From Thermoflexaceae bacterium (GTDB lineage: Bacteria; Chloroflexota; Dehalococcoidia; Tepidiformales; Tepidiformaceae): DNA of 64,000 nucleotides. Positions 1 to 8,400 of the stretch are shown in pieces. The position numbers were made by a program, and so were the translations under genes. The notes under the pieces are model-generated. The model was not told the origin of the DNA, searched no databases, and saw only the letters and a list, made by a program, of their open reading frames with translations. Numbering within the stretch: position 1 is the stretch's first letter; each line of letters starts with the position of its first letter. The stretch spans positions 992,001 to 1,056,000 of the forward strand of contig JABTUD010000001.1 in the NCBI GenBank assembly GCA_015075555.1. The letters run 5' to 3'.

Positions 1-96
1 AGGATTCCCAGACAGGTGTGCGGCGCACCAGTGGGGCAATCGCATCCCGGGCGGCCGCTATGGCCTGGAGGTCCACCCCTGTTCGCCGGTCCGGCA

Positions 97-504
97 TCAT
101 CGAGCCTGCCAGATCTTGCGGCGGTCCCAGCAGTGGGCGCAAGCACTCACCCAGCGCTCCAGGAGCGACCGGCCATCGGAGAAAGGATACCGGCGTTCGG
201 AGAGGTGGGGTTCACAGAAGTGGGCCCGGCAGAGGGAACACTGGAACTGGTGGGGGCGATTGCAGCCTTCACGGCCGCAAAGGCCCACCCTGTTGAGCTG
301 CTCGGCCCGTCCGAGGTAGGCCATGTGGCGAACGAGGTCGTCGTGCCTGGTGCGACAGCGACTGCGCGCGCACACCGCTTCATCGGCCTCTACGAAGTAG
401 CCGTGGGCAGGGCAGAAGTTGCGCCCGCAATACTGGCAGGAGTGCTGAGACAGGTTCGGGCAGCGGTTGAGCAGCCTGCCTGCCTGGCACGGGATGGCCG
501 CCAT
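97..504 (-). CDS. Cys/His-rich zinc-binding protein, unknown role
   Basis: A 135-residue protein built around two Cys/His clusters. The first reads C-x2-C-x4-C-x2-H around 'CQYCGRNFCPAH', followed by a further Cys pair. The second is a near-copy around 'CSLCRAHFCEPH', preceded by 'CGREGC'. This spacing resembles AN1-type or treble-clef zinc fingers, so the protein probably binds two or more zinc ions. No enzymatic motif, signal peptide or membrane segment is visible. It follows the beta-propeller gene on the same strand after about 56 bp. The fold call is by motif only; a nucleic-acid or protein-binding role is inference. Confidence 0.6.
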   Translation of the reverse strand: MAAIPCQAGRLLNRCPNLSQHSCQYCGRNFCPAHGYFVEADEAVCARSRCRTRHDDLVRHMAYLGRAEQLNRVGLCGREGCNRPHQFQCSLCRAHFCEPHLSERRYPFSDGRSLLERWVSACAHCWDRRKIWQAR

Positions 505-560
505 TTCTTGCCTCCGTGCGCCCGCGCTGCAGCAATCGTGTCAGCCTGCGGCCGGGCGGG

Positions 561-1526
561 TCAACGGGGTGGGAGCCACAGGCAGGCGCCGGGGCCGTCG
601 CCAGCGGGAACAGAACCGGCGCTGACCCAGCCCTTGACGCGGAAGAAGCTCACCCCATCCGATTCATTGGAGGCCACCGCGAGGTACTCGCCGGCGGGGT
701 CGAGACAGAGGCCATCGGGATGCCCGGGTGTCTGCAGGCGGCGCTTCACCTTGCCGGTTGCGGTATCGACCACGGTTGCACGCGCTTCATCGTTCAGCGC
801 GGCAAGGACGGTGTGGTCGCCCAGTGGCAGGAGGCGCACGGGGGCGCCTCGCACGTGGACCTCGCGCACCAGGTCCAGGCCTTCGAGGGAGAACACGCTC
901 AGCGAGCGCGAGCCCGCGTTGCCGGTGACCACCACCGGACCCACGATGGCGACGCTTTCGGGGAGTTCGCCGGTCTGGGCGGCCCGGTCACCGGGGTAAC
1001 GGTTGAGCAGGTTGTCACGCGAGGAAGTGACGAAGGTGGTTCCCCGGTCGACCGCCACCGCGTGGGGAGTGTCGCCGGTGGGCGTCCGATGAGTCTCGGT
1101 GAGAGTCGGACGGTCGATCGTGACCAGCGCGTTCGCCCGGTCGAGAGTCACAAAGATGGCCTCGCCTTCGATGGCGAGACCATGCGGTTCGCCATCGAGC
1201 GGCAGGGAGCGCAGGATTCCCGGCGCATTGGGGTCGATTTCGAGCAGGAGGTTGGCGCGGCCGAGGGTGATGTAGACCCGGCCACCAGCAGCGGCCATTT
1301 CGTGAGGGGGACCTGGCAGGGCGAGGACGGTGGTCCGTGACGTTGCCAGGTCGAGAATGGAGAGCGACTCGTCGCGCAGGTTGGCGACTATCAGCAGGCC
1401 GCTCTGGGGCGGGTCGGCGGTGGCCCGGGTGGCGCTTACGGCCCGGGACGCAAACACGATCACCACGGCCATCAGGGGGAGGGTGGCAACGGTGGTGATG
1501 CGGTTGAGGCGGTTCGGTCGAATCAT
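561..1526 (-). CDS. YncE-like beta-propeller protein, secreted or membrane-anchored
   Basis: Begins MIRPNRLNRI, then a hydrophobic segment at about residues 12-27 that looks like a signal peptide or N-terminal anchor, then repeated blades of the type 'GRVYITLGRANLLLEID' and 'GEAIFVTLDRANALVTID'. These short repeats match the YncE/seven-bladed propeller superfamily, usually an extracytoplasmic binding scaffold. An in-frame ATG seven codons upstream lies inside the loop of the hairpin at 1534-1563, so the start at 1526 is preferred. It lies downstream of the flagellar operon on the same strand but beyond that hairpin, so it is probably transcribed separately. The ligand is unknown. Confidence 0.65.
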   Translation of the reverse strand: MIRPNRLNRITTVATLPLMAVVIVFASRAVSATRATADPPQSGLLIVANLRDESLSILDLATSRTTVLALPGPPHEMAAAGGRVYITLGRANLLLEIDPNAPGILRSLPLDGEPHGLAIEGEAIFVTLDRANALVTIDRPTLTETHRTPTGDTPHAVAVDRGTTFVTSSRDNLLNRYPGDRAAQTGELPESVAIVGPVVVTGNAGSRSLSVFSLEGLDLVREVHVRGAPVRLLPLGDHTVLAALNDEARATVVDTATGKVKRRLQTPGHPDGLCLDPAGEYLAVASNESDGVSFFRVKGWVSAGSVPAGDGPGACLWLPPR

Positions 1527-1533
1527 GGCTTGC

Positions 1534-1563
1534 CCGGGGGCGCCCATGTACGGGCGCCCCCGG
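1534..1563 (-). terminator. GC-rich hairpin after flgE, probable operon terminator
   Basis: Arms 1534-1545 and 1552-1563 are exact 12-bp reverse complements with loop ATGTAC. The hairpin sits just after the flgE stop and before the next gene on the minus strand. No T-run follows, so it would be an L-shaped or U-less terminator or an mRNA 3'-end stabiliser. The structure is seen directly; the termination role is inferred. Confidence 0.6.
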
Positions 1564-1573
1564 CCTGGTTCAC

Positions 1574-2857
1574 CTACCTGATGATGTTGACGAGGTCCTG
1601 GAGGAGCTGGTCGCTGGCCGTGATTACGCGCGACGAGGACTGGAAGCCGCGCTGGGCGAGGATGACGTTCGTGAACTGGAGGGCGAGGTCAACGTTCGAG
1701 CTTTCGAGGGTGCCGGTGCCGACAACGCCGCGGCCGTTGGAGTTCGGCTGGCCGATGATGGGGTCACCAGAGTTGGCGCTGGGGTTCCAGAGGTTCTGGC
1801 CGGCGCGCTGCAGGCCGCCCGGGTTGACGAAGGTGGCGAGCGCCAGCTGGCCGATAATGCGGTTGGAGCCATTGGAGTAGATGCCAGAGACCTCGCCCGA
1901 GGAGCCGACGGCGAAGCTGACGAGAGCGCCCGCAGGGAAGCCATCCTGGCTGGTGAGGTTGAGCTGGCTCTGGCCGGCGAACTGGGTGAGCTTGCTCATG
2001 TCGATATCGAAGGCGAGCGGTTCGGTAGCATCGCCCGGCAGGGTGCCGAGGCTGAAGTTGAGCAGGCCGCCGGCGGGCGTGGTCACCTCGCCGGTGGTGC
2101 CGTCGAACACGATCTGCCCCGGGGTGGGCGTCACCAGCTGGAGCGCGGTGCCGCTATTTCCATCGTGGTCGTAGAAGCCGCGCACGTCCCAGGTGTTGGC
2201 GGAGGCGTTCTTGCGATACTCGACGCGGACGGTGTGGGCATTACCAAGGGTGTCGTAGGCGGTGACGGTGGTGCGTACGACCCCGACCTCGGGCGGGCCG
2301 GCGGCGTAGGTGGGGGTGCCGGCATCGAGGTTGCCGGCGAGGGTCATCTTCGTGGTGGGCTGGGCGCTGATGCGGGTACCGAAGGGGATGTCGAGCGACT
2401 CGAGCGGCTGGTCGGTATCGATCTGCCCCTGCGCATCGGCCTTCCATCCCATCACCCGAAGGCCGGTGACAGGATTGACCAGGCCGCCATCGACGCCGAT
2501 GTCAAAGGCGCCATCGCGGGTGAAGAACTGCTGCGAGCCATCGGTGACAACGAAGAACCCATCGCCCTGGATTGCGAAGTCGGTGAGCTTGCCGGTCGAT
2601 TGGAGAGAGCCCTGGGTCATGATGTTGTCTATGCCGCCCAGGTTCATGCCAAGGCCGATCTGGGCCGGGTTTGTGCCACCACGGCCGTTCTGCGGCGAGC
2701 TCGCGCCTTTGATTGTCTGGCCGAGGATGTCCTGGAAGGTCACCCGGCTGGACTTGTAGGCGATGGTGTTGACGTTGGCGATGTTGTTGCCGACCACGTC
2801 CATGTAGGACATGTGGTTTCGCATCCCGGAGATAGCTGAGAAAAGTGCCCGCATCAT
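1574..2857 (-). CDS. flgE: Flagellar hook protein FlgE
   Basis: Hook subunit exported through the flagellar type III apparatus. The N-terminus has the rod/hook signature (NNIANVNT near residues 24-31, preceded by a FSAISGMR helix). The C-terminus has the matching coiled-coil element (SSNVDLALQF, residues near 390, ending DLVNIIR). The middle holds FlgE D2-type sequence such as 'VTAYDTLGNAHTVRVEY'. At 427 residues it is a normal length. It is the last gene of the flagellar operon, about 105 bp after the TIGR02530-like gene, and is followed by a strong hairpin. Confidence 0.95.
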   Translation of the reverse strand: MMRALFSAISGMRNHMSYMDVVGNNIANVNTIAYKSSRVTFQDILGQTIKGASSPQNGRGGTNPAQIGLGMNLGGIDNIMTQGSLQSTGKLTDFAIQGDGFFVVTDGSQQFFTRDGAFDIGVDGGLVNPVTGLRVMGWKADAQGQIDTDQPLESLDIPFGTRISAQPTTKMTLAGNLDAGTPTYAAGPPEVGVVRTTVTAYDTLGNAHTVRVEYRKNASANTWDVRGFYDHDGNSGTALQLVTPTPGQIVFDGTTGEVTTPAGGLLNFSLGTLPGDATEPLAFDIDMSKLTQFAGQSQLNLTSQDGFPAGALVSFAVGSSGEVSGIYSNGSNRIIGQLALATFVNPGGLQRAGQNLWNPSANSGDPIIGQPNSNGRGVVGTGTLESSNVDLALQFTNVILAQRGFQSSSRVITASDQLLQDLVNIIR

Positions 2858-2962
2858 GGCTGTTACGACCCTTTCGCTGTTGGCGGCGGACCGCCTGTGT
2901 CTGGCTGGATCGAGCCCTCCGTCGAAGCGGACCGGCCCGTGGGTTTCGAAGCCGCCACCGCC

Positions 2963-3343
2963 TCAGGCGATGACGACGGAATCGATGTTTGTGAAGACGC
3001 GATTCCGGCTCCCCTCCTCCCTGTTCATTGCTGTGACCACCGTTCGCTGACGGATATCCACGACCACGGCGAGGTCGTCGAGGACGACGACGCTGTTGCG
3101 CGCTCCCCTGGCGGCAGCGGAGGTAATCGCATCGTTGAGCCGTGCCAAACGGCCCTGGTCGAGATCAAGGTCGCGCCGGTCGATTCGCTTCTGGGCGTGG
3201 CGGCTTAGCTGCAGGCCCTGGGTGGCGTGCTGGAGCGCTTCGCCGAAGCCTGCGCCGGGCTGCTGCCCGGTGCGCCGCTGTAGCCGCGAACCGTCAAGGC
3301 CAGAGGGCGCCGGTGCGGCGAGGGGGATTCGCTCGATAGCCAC
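2963..3343 (-). CDS. Flagellar operon protein, TIGR02530-like
   Basis: A 126-residue protein between flgD and flgE, the position held by the small TIGR02530-type flagellar operon protein in many Gram-positive-type clusters. It has the typical 'SRHAQKRIDRR' stretch (near residues 46-56) and a C-terminal beta-rich part with 'NREEGSRNRVFTNIDSVVIA', which resembles the conserved family ending. Its start lies 2 bp after the flgD stop, so the two are translationally coupled. The molecular role in hook assembly is not established. The family assignment is from motif and synteny. Confidence 0.8.
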   Translation of the reverse strand: MAIERIPLAAPAPSGLDGSRLQRRTGQQPGAGFGEALQHATQGLQLSRHAQKRIDRRDLDLDQGRLARLNDAITSAAARGARNSVVVLDDLAVVVDIRQRTVVTAMNREEGSRNRVFTNIDSVVIA

Positions 3344-3345
3344 GG

Positions 3346-3894
3346 CTAGCGCACCTCCGAAATAGTGAACTGGTCGATGACCTTGCCGTTGACGGAAAGC
3401 ACCGGGATTCCATCGGGGCCGACGAGGACGCGGTCGACCAGGCCGGTCACCTCGGCGCCTGCGTTCTCGGCATCGGCGATGGCGGCCTGCACGCGGTCAT
3501 CGAGGTTCACTTCGGACTTCTGGCTGGTGGTGAGCAGGCTGTAGACGGCGCCGAAGCGTTCGCGGGCGACGGAGTCCCTTGTGATGCCGATGGCGCTGAC
3601 CTGGCGCCCGGTCACCGTGCGGCCGATCAGGCCGGCGGCATTACCCAGCTCGCTCAGGCCCTGGAGAACCTTGAGGGTCTGGGTTGCGGCCTTGCTCTGG
3701 TTCAGGGCTTCGAACTGGGCCATCTGGGCCATGAAGTCGCTGTCCGACTGAGGGTCCAGGGGGTTCTGGTTGCGCATCTGGGCGATGATCAGCTTCATGA
3801 AATCGACGGAGCTCATGTCCTGGCTGCCGCCGGTCTTCGCCGGGGCGAGGCTGGCGTTCTGGAGGCCTGTCACGGGGTCGATGTTGATGGCCAT
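3346..3894 (-). CDS. flgD: Flagellar hook-capping scaffold FlgD
   Basis: FlgD caps the growing hook and directs FlgE assembly. The N-terminal conserved block is visible: 'DFMKLIIAQMRNQNPLDP' (residues about 31-48), then 'FMAQMAQFEALNQ'. The remainder continues with 'GLIGRTVTGRQ', typical for FlgD. At 182 residues it is on the short side, lacking the longer Fn3/FlgD-Ig extension of enterobacterial proteins. It starts about 10 bp after the fliK stop. Confidence 0.92.
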   Translation of the reverse strand: MAINIDPVTGLQNASLAPAKTGGSQDMSSVDFMKLIIAQMRNQNPLDPQSDSDFMAQMAQFEALNQSKAATQTLKVLQGLSELGNAAGLIGRTVTGRQVSAIGITRDSVARERFGAVYSLLTTSQKSEVNLDDRVQAAIADAENAGAEVTGLVDRVLVGPDGIPVLSVNGKVIDQFTISEVR

Positions 3895-3903
3895 GATCAG
3901 CTC

Positions 3904-5379
3904 CTAGATGCGGTAGACGTGCGCGCCATCGGGGTTGTAGGCGGCGCGTAGCCGGTTGTGGCGCTCGGCGAGCACGGGTTCTTCGAATCCGAGAAGGCTG
4001 GCAAAACCGGGCTCGGCCGATTGCCGGCCCTGGTTGGTGCCCTGGCCCTGGCCATGGCCAGCCTGGTCGCCCCCACCGCCAACGAAGACGCCGGCAAGGT
4101 CGAGGCCGCGACTCCCGAGGAGGTTCGTCAGGTCGACCGTGTGGTCGCGGAAGAGCTGGGCCGCTTCGGGGCGGCTGGCGTGCACGTCGACGTGAACCAC
4201 GCCGCTGTCGATACGAACGCGGATGCGGACTTCGCCCAGTTCGGCCGGTTCGAGATGGATGGTGGCTTCGCCGCCACCTGCTTCCACTTTCTCGATGATG
4301 GCGGTGCCAGCCTGGTCGATCTGCGGAGGCGGGGCCGGGGATGGGGCCGGGGCGGGCACCGCCCCCGGGGCCGCAGCCGCCGGAGGCGGGGCTTCGCGGA
4401 GCTGGCCCACGGCGGAACCAGCGGCGGCATGGGCAACGCCCTGCTCTGAAGCCTTCGGAGTGGGCCGCGCGCCGGGTAGTGGGGTATTCTCCTGGCTCCC
4501 GGGCGCGGCGGTGACGCCTTCCGTGCGGCTCCTGTCAATTGCGTTCCCGGCGAAGCGGACCACGCTTTCCATCGCATCAGGCTGGCTATCGCCGGGGGGC
4601 TGGCGGCCGTCTGTACCGGCGCCGCCGGGCGGCTGTTCCGGGAGGGCGCCTGCCGGCGCGGTCCCTGTCCCGGCCGCCCGTGGAGCGATTTGAGCTTCAC
4701 CCTCGCCCGTGACCGGGGCGGGGGCGAGGCCGGCGGGACTGGAGTCGACGCCAGAGGCCGTCGCGGCAAGGTTCGGGTCGCCTCCGGCCGGCTGGTCGCT
4801 GGCTGTCGCAAGCGAGACATCTATCACGGTTTCGGCGGGCAGCCCCTGTGATGGCTCTGCTGAAGGCGCGGTCAGGGTGGAGCCGAGGCTTTCCCCGGTG
4901 GATGGCTCAACGGGAAGGGCGGATGGTTCGGGAACAGCCGTTGCGAGCTCGCCAGTTGCACCAGCACCCGCTGGAGTTGCGTGCGGCAGCTGTCCGGGGG
5001 TGGTGGCGTCCGCTGCGGCCACTCCGTGCACGGCGCCATCGGGCGAGACCGGGGGCCCGTCGGCAACGGCGGGCGCAGCACCTGAGACCAGGGCAAGGGC
5101 AGCGGCCACGGCGCCCGCGAGATCGCCGGCCCCGGGCGAGGCTTCACTGCCTTCCGGGGGAGCTGCCGGAGCATCGATAAGAGCGAGCGGGTCGCCGAGG
5201 GCGCCGGGGAGGTTCCCCGGCGCAGTGCCGGCAGGCGTCAGCGCGACCTGCTCCGGCGTCGCCGCTGCTGCAAGGAGCCGGGCAAAGACCCCGGAGAGCA
5301 GGACCGCCTGGCTGGCTTCGCTTTCCGCCGGGAGCTGTATGGGGAGCAGACTGGCCGTGGTCTGAACAACGAGTCCCAT
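3904..5379 (-). CDS. fliK: Flagellar hook-length control protein FliK
   Basis: A 491-residue protein with a long low-complexity Ala/Pro/Gly-rich N-terminal two thirds, as expected for the molecular-ruler part of FliK. A C-terminal FliK/Flg_hook domain begins near residue 360 with the conserved 'IHLEPAELGEVRIRVRID' block, continuing 'VHVDVHASRPEAAQLFRDH'. It sits between fliE and flgD, the expected neighbourhood. The start codon shares its A with the fliE stop (TAATG), so translation is coupled. The N-terminal start MGLVVQTT is supported by this junction. Confidence 0.92.
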   Translation of the reverse strand: MGLVVQTTASLLPIQLPAESEASQAVLLSGVFARLLAAAATPEQVALTPAGTAPGNLPGALGDPLALIDAPAAPPEGSEASPGAGDLAGAVAAALALVSGAAPAVADGPPVSPDGAVHGVAAADATTPGQLPHATPAGAGATGELATAVPEPSALPVEPSTGESLGSTLTAPSAEPSQGLPAETVIDVSLATASDQPAGGDPNLAATASGVDSSPAGLAPAPVTGEGEAQIAPRAAGTGTAPAGALPEQPPGGAGTDGRQPPGDSQPDAMESVVRFAGNAIDRSRTEGVTAAPGSQENTPLPGARPTPKASEQGVAHAAAGSAVGQLREAPPPAAAAPGAVPAPAPSPAPPPQIDQAGTAIIEKVEAGGGEATIHLEPAELGEVRIRVRIDSGVVHVDVHASRPEAAQLFRDHTVDLTNLLGSRGLDLAGVFVGGGGDQAGHGQGQGTNQGRQSAEPGFASLLGFEEPVLAERHNRLRAAYNPDGAHVYRI

Positions 5380-5666
5380 TACACCTGCATCCTGAAGACT
5401 TCCTGGTAGGCCTCCACCGCCTTGTTGCGGACCTGGGTGGCGAGACTGATTGCCAGGCTCTCCGCCTCCAGGGCGAGCATCACGTCGTGAAGCTCGACAT
5501 CCTGGCCCGTTGCCAGCGCGTTGACCTTCTGGTTTGCTGTGTCGCTAACGGACTGGAGCTGGTCGATGGCCTTGCCCAGCATGTCGGCGAACCCGGCAGC
5601 GGGTTTGGCGCCCGCACCTACAGTCTGAGCGACGGGGGACATCCCCTGAATGCGTTCGATCTCCAT
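5379..5666 (-). CDS. fliE: Flagellar hook-basal body protein FliE
   Basis: FliE joins the MS ring to the proximal rod. At 95 residues it matches the family length. It has 'FADMLGKAIDQLQSVSDTANQKVNALATGQDVELHDVMLAL', broken here into FADMLGKAIDQ, the NALATG turn and the ELHDVMLA helix, and ends 'NKAVEAYQEVFRMQV', the hallmark FliE C-terminus. It follows flgC by about 38 bp and precedes fliK. Confidence 0.95.
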   Translation of the reverse strand: MEIERIQGMSPVAQTVGAGAKPAAGFADMLGKAIDQLQSVSDTANQKVNALATGQDVELHDVMLALEAESLAISLATQVRNKAVEAYQEVFRMQV

Positions 5667-5704
5667 AACTGCGCCTCCGTGGCCTGTAGCTCCCGCCCCG
5701 GGAA

Positions 5705-6151
5705 CTACCTACTTCCGATATCGAGGGCCCTTAGGGCCATCTGCTTGAGAGCGTTGAGAACGGTTACGTTGGCCTGGTACGAGCGGTTGGCCGACGTCAG
5801 GTCAGTCATCTCGGTGACGAGGTCTACGTTGGGGAGCTCGACATAGCCGTCCTCGTCGGCGTCCGGGTGGGAAGGGTCGTACTGAATCCTCGTGGGGGAT
5901 TCCTCATCGGTCTCGACGCTGGTGAGGACGACACCGGCCCGGGGCTGGCCAGAAAGACGAGCGACCAGGTGTTGAAACGGCGCCGCCTGCCCGGGGGAGG
6001 CGAAGCGCACGACCTGGCGCTTGTAGGGGCCGTCTCCATCCGCGGAGCGGGTGGTATCGAGGTTGGCCACATTCGAGGCAACGGTGTCCATGCGCACACG
6101 CTGGGCCGCGAGGCCGGAGGTTGTGGCGGAGATTGAGCTGAAGAGCCCCAT
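5705..6151 (-). CDS. flgC: Flagellar proximal rod protein FlgC
   Basis: A 148-residue rod subunit. The N-terminus 'FSSISATTSGLAAQRVRMD' and 'SNVANLDTTR' is the rod signature. The C-terminus has 'YVELPNVDLVTEMTDLTSANRSYQANVTVL', recognisable as the YVxxPNVD and RSYxANV elements of FlgC. It starts 10 bp after the flgB stop and precedes fliE, the universal flgB-flgC-fliE order. Confidence 0.95.
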   Translation of the reverse strand: MGLFSSISATTSGLAAQRVRMDTVASNVANLDTTRSADGDGPYKRQVVRFASPGQAAPFQHLVARLSGQPRAGVVLTSVETDEESPTRIQYDPSHPDADEDGYVELPNVDLVTEMTDLTSANRSYQANVTVLNALKQMALRALDIGSR

Positions 6152-6161
6152 GGGAGACCTC

Positions 6162-6566
6162 CTAAGTGCCTCTGATTACGTTGCGAAGGGAAGCCAGCTT
6201 GGTGTTGAGCGCGCTGGCAGCGGCCTGGTAGCGCATCTGTGTTTCAGCGAGCTTCACCATCTCCTGGTCGATGTCGACATCGTTGCCATCGCGCCGCTGG
6301 CTGGTGAGCGCCTGCGCCGCCTGGGAGCCGAGCTGCCCGGACCGCCCGGGGGCGGCCCCAATGTGACGGGCGTTGGTGGTCAGGAGCCGACCCGTGGAGG
6401 AGCCGATGCTGCGCCTAAGCTCGGTCTCGAAATCGACTTCCTGGGCGCGATAGCCGGGTGTATCGACGTTGGCGATGTTGTTGCTGATGGCCTGCTGGCG
6501 GCGGGAAAGCCCGCCGAGCCAGCCTCGCACCGTCCCGATGGTGGAATCACCGAACAGGTTCAACAC
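6162..6566 (-). CDS. flgB: Flagellar proximal rod protein FlgB
   Basis: A 134-residue rod subunit with 'RRQQAISNNIANVDTPGYRAQEVDFE' (seen as SNNIANVDTPGYRAQEV near residues 28-44) and a C-terminal 'EMVKLAETQMRYQAAAS' helix typical of FlgB. It is the first of the flgB-flgC-fliE trio and starts about 30 bp after fliJ. In Bacillus-type operons these three genes lead the cluster; here they lie in the middle. Confidence 0.95.
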   Translation of the reverse strand: MLNLFGDSTIGTVRGWLGGLSRRQQAISNNIANVDTPGYRAQEVDFETELRRSIGSSTGRLLTTNARHIGAAPGRSGQLGSQAAQALTSQRRDGNDVDIDQEMVKLAETQMRYQAAASALNTKLASLRNVIRGT

Positions 6567-6596
6567 ATTCCTCCTCGTGCTGGTGTTGCCGTACCG

Positions 6597-7058
6597 TCAG
6601 GGGTTGCCCGCGGGGCGATTGCCCCGGTCGAGCCAGCGCCGAGCGGCGGTCTCGTCGAGGCGCTGGGCCTCCTTGCGGGTGCGACGAAGTTGCTCGTCGC
6701 GCAGATGGCGGTCGAGCAGGGCCTCGATGGCCCGCACGTCGCGCCGGCGTTCCATGAGCGCCCTCCGCTCACGCTCAACAACTTCGGCGGAATGTCCAAG
6801 CGCCGCTCTTCGTGCGCCCGCCTCGCGCTTGAGCCGGACAACATAGGCGTCCGCGGCCGCGCGCTCGCCGGGGTCAACGGGCCCGCCCGACGGCGCACCG
6901 GCGCCGAGAGCCTGCTCACGGCGGGCCTCGATATCGGCAAGAGCGCGTTCGCGCCGCTGGTGCTGCTGGCGGACTTCGGCGAGCTGCTGCTGCTGCACAC
7001 GTTCGAGCCGCTCACGGTGCTTCACCAGCCTCTGGAGTCTCTTCGGGGTAAGCGTCAA
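6597..7058 (-). CDS. fliJ: Flagellar export chaperone-like protein FliJ
   Basis: About 153 residues of charged, almost uninterrupted alpha-helix ('KRLQRLVKHRERLERVQQQQ', then 'RREQALG', 'ALMERRRDVRAIEALLDRHL'), the anti-parallel coiled coil of FliJ, which contacts the FliI ATPase ring and the FlhA export gate. The start is a TTG at 7058 chosen because GGAGG lies six bases ahead and the sequence then opens with the FliJ-like 'RLQRLVKHRERLE'. No ATG gives a sensible N-terminus. It overlaps the end of fliI by 47 bp in a different frame. Length matches the family (about 147 residues). Confidence 0.85.
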   Translation of the reverse strand: MTLTPKRLQRLVKHRERLERVQQQQLAEVRQQHQRRERALADIEARREQALGAGAPSGGPVDPGERAAADAYVVRLKREAGARRAALGHSAEVVERERRALMERRRDVRAIEALLDRHLRDEQLRRTRKEAQRLDETAARRWLDRGNRPAGNP

Positions 7059-8400
7059 TCTCGGCCTCCAGGATGGGTTCCGGGTGGGATTCGTCCTGGC
7101 CAGCGAGCATGGCCAGGTGCGCGACGGCGGACTCGAAGTCCGATACCTCGCCGGGCCGCTGGCGCAGGAACGCGTTGACCCCGGGAAGCAGTTCAAGGGC
7201 GCGGTCGACGGCCGGGTCAGTCCCGCCCACATAGGCGCCGATGTTGATGAGGTCGCGCGCTTCTTCGTAGGCGGCGAGCAGTTCGCGAAGGGTTCGGGCT
7301 GCCTCGGCGTGGGGCCGGGACGCCAGCCGGGGCATGAGGCGCGAAACGCTACCGAGGATATCGATTGGCGGGTAGTGGCCGGCGCTGGCGAGCGAGCGCC
7401 TGAGAACGATGTGCCCATCGAGGGTTGCGCGCGCCAGGTCGGCGATGGGCTCATCCATGTCATCGCCGTCGACCAGGATCGTGTAGAGGGCAGTGATGCT
7501 TCCCCGGGCGGCCGGGCCGGCGCGTTCCATGAGGTGGGGAAGCATGCTGTAGACGGAAGGCGGATATCCGCGTGTGGCGGGGGGCTCACCGGCAGCAAGG
7601 CCAACTTCGCGCTGAGCCATAGCGACCCGGGTTAGGCTGTCGAAAAGGAGGAGGACATCGAGCCCTTCGGCGCGGAAGGCCTCGGCGATTGCGGTCGCGG
7701 TGCGCGCGGCGCAGAGCCGCATGGCGGCCGGGTTGTCGCTCGTCGAAGCGACCACGACGCAGTTGCGGAGAGCCCCGGGCCCGAGGTCATGTTCGATGAA
7801 GTCCCGCACCTCGCGCCCGCGTTCGCCGATCAGGGCGATGACGGTGACATCGGCGGAGGCCCCGCGCGCGAGCATGCCGAGGAGGGTGCTCTTGCCGACG
7901 CCCGACCCGGCGAAGATGCCCACGCGCTGGCCTCGGCCAAGAGTGAGGAATCCATCGATTGCCCGGACGCCCGAGCCCAGCACCTGGGCGATGGGCTCAC
8001 GGGCGAGGGGGTGAGGGGGCTCGGCGTGACCGGGGGCGTGGCGAACGAACCCGAGCGGTCCCATCGCATCGGCGGGCCTGCCAAGGCCGTCCAGGATTCT
8101 CCCAAGGAGGGCTCGCCCGAGCGGCACGGACATTCCCTGTCCCGTTCCGACGACGCGCGCGCCGACCTTGAGCGTACCGCGGTCGAGCAGGGCGACATGG
8201 GCCTGGCCGGCGCTCACCCCGGTGCATTCCCCGGCCAGCGGACGGCCGGCCGCGTCATCGACGAGGGCGAGCTCGTGGGGACGCAGATTCACCCCGCCGG
8301 CGACGATGAATTCGCCTTGCACGCGGAGCACGGTGCCCGTGCGGCCAAAGAGCTCGGCACTCGCCGCAGCCTCAAGGATGGCCCCGGCGGCGGCGGTCAT
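7012..8400 (-). CDS. fliI: Flagellum-specific ATPase FliI
   Basis: Export ATPase of the flagellar type III system. Walker A 'GSGVGKST' falls at residues about 165-172. The Walker B strand 'DVLLLFDSLTR' and the following 'VAMAQREVGLAAGEPP' are characteristic of FliI/F1-beta-like ATPases, as is 'RGYPPSVYSMLPHLMERAG'. At 462 residues it is full length. The ATG overlaps the end of fliH (8397-8400, ATGA). Confidence 0.96.
   Translation of the reverse strand: MTAAAGAILEAAASAELFGRTGTVLRVQGEFIVAGGVNLRPHELALVDDAAGRPLAGECTGVSAGQAHVALLDRGTLKVGARVVGTGQGMSVPLGRALLGRILDGLGRPADAMGPLGFVRHAPGHAEPPHPLAREPIAQVLGSGVRAIDGFLTLGRGQRVGIFAGSGVGKSTLLGMLARGASADVTVIALIGERGREVRDFIEHDLGPGALRNCVVVASTSDNPAAMRLCAARTATAIAEAFRAEGLDVLLLFDSLTRVAMAQREVGLAAGEPPATRGYPPSVYSMLPHLMERAGPAARGSITALYTILVDGDDMDEPIADLARATLDGHIVLRRSLASAGHYPPIDILGSVSRLMPRLASRPHAEAARTLRELLAAYEEARDLINIGAYVGGTDPAVDRALELLPGVNAFLRQRPGEVSDFESAVAHLAMLAGQDESHPEPILEAEIDAYPEETPEAGEAP

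Noticed and set aside
3-96. Possible coding sequence at the left edge of the window
   Set aside because: Open frames exist but none shows a ribosome site or recognisable protein; nothing can be supported.
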